From contig CP136066.1 in the NCBI GenBank assembly GCA_032622095.1, forward strand, positions 189,014,716-189,078,715: a DNA stretch of 64,000 nt, read 5' to 3'. The first letter of the stretch is position 1. Every line of letters starts with the position of its first letter. This DNA is from Siphonodentalium dalli (lineage: Eukaryota > Mollusca > Scaphopoda > Gadilida > Siphonodentaliidae). A program made the position numbers and the translations under genes. This document shows positions 63,561 to 64,000 of this stretch, piece by piece. The notes below the pieces were generated by a model. The model worked only from the letters and a program-made list of their open reading frames with translations, had not been told where the DNA came from and made no database searches.

Positions 63561-63607
63561 CTGAAATGATACAAGAATAAAAGAATCAGCATGTTCTTTA
63601 AATTTAA

Positions 63608-63735
63608 CCCTTTCAGTGCCAAGTCCGATTTTTGCATCAACCCATATTTCCTTGATAATTTTTTTAATTTATTGATTATAATAATGTGATACATTGATGG
63701 AAAGAGCTCTTAAATCAGACTTGGCACTGAAACGG
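63608..63735. mobile_element. C-family MITE, minimal form (128 bp)
   Basis: TTAA-flanked; CCCTTTCAGTGCCAAGTCC to GACTTGGCACTGAAACGG. The TATATA hairpin is absent. Confidence 0.88.
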
Positions 63736-63755
63736 TTAAACCTTTTGATTCTTTC

Positions 63756-64000
63756 CAGGCCTTGAAAATTTGCAGAATGAGGTCCGCAGAAGGTGAATTT
63801 AGTGGCATCACCAAATTCACCCTCTGTGGACCTCATTTTGCTTAGGCCTCAACTGCTATGGGAGACCTACATGTATACCGTTACTCAGATTGAAGTTCCC
63901 CATTTGAAGTTGGTGATGTTCATCCATTAGACACCTCGATTATGCATTTTATCTTCTGCAAACTAGGGGATTTGGAACAGAAGGGGAAATGTAACTAAAA
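63756..64000. mobile_element. A-family MITE, cut by the window edge
   Basis: CAGGCCTTGAAAATTTGCAG, the left palindrome with a deleted centre, and the long spacer to the window end. Confidence 0.8.

Overview
The window is nuclear DNA of an invertebrate animal, most likely a marine mollusc. That is an inference from the spliced animal gene, the dense small palindromic DNA transposons, the repeats ending in GACA/GGAC tracts next to GGCCATAACTC-like motifs, and a tRNA-like SINE. There are no operons, no bacterial-type genes, no CRISPR array and no rRNA. Almost all short ORFs in the window are chance reading frames through repeats.

One real gene was found, on the minus strand: an inositol-tetrakisphosphate 1-kinase (ITPK1) homologue. 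Nine coding exons can be assembled: 63536-63560, 32578-32703, 30281-30398, 24695-24790, 23030-23073, 20627-20792, 18637-18704, 14817-14985 and 10658-10854. All junctions are GT-AG, all phases agree, and together they give 335 codons plus a stop. The N-terminal exon(s) lie beyond the right edge. The first visible exon is a 25-nt micro-exon separated from the next by a 30.8-kb intron, so nearly the whole window is one transcription unit.

The introns and the 3' flank are packed with non-autonomous DNA elements. (A) hAT-like palindromic MITEs with the motif GCAGAATGAGGTCCCCAGAG and usually 8-bp target duplications, about 26 copies. (B) TA-flanked palindromes starting CAGTAATGCYCTAA, about 16 copies. 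(C, D, M and one further type) TTAA-flanked piggyBac-like MITEs starting CCCTTT, several sharing one TATATA-containing hairpin module. (E, P and a 386-bp element) TTAA-associated elements with AGG...CCT ends. At least eight further hAT-like elements have their own 8-bp duplications, including a nested stack at 38784-40319. A 2.2-kb terminal-inverted-repeat element carries a ~160-bp satellite array (3935-6110). There are also several minisatellites, two SINE copies and local duplications.

Layout: 1-10.6 kb is 3' flank made of repeats. 10.6-32.7 kb holds eight exons, several with a MITE within 15-50 bp of a splice site. 32.7-63.5 kb is the giant intron, with the nested hAT stack, satellites and segmental duplications. 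63.5 kb holds the micro-exon. No autonomous transposase was recognised; the only candidate is a 59-codon zinc-finger-like ORF at 17479-17658.
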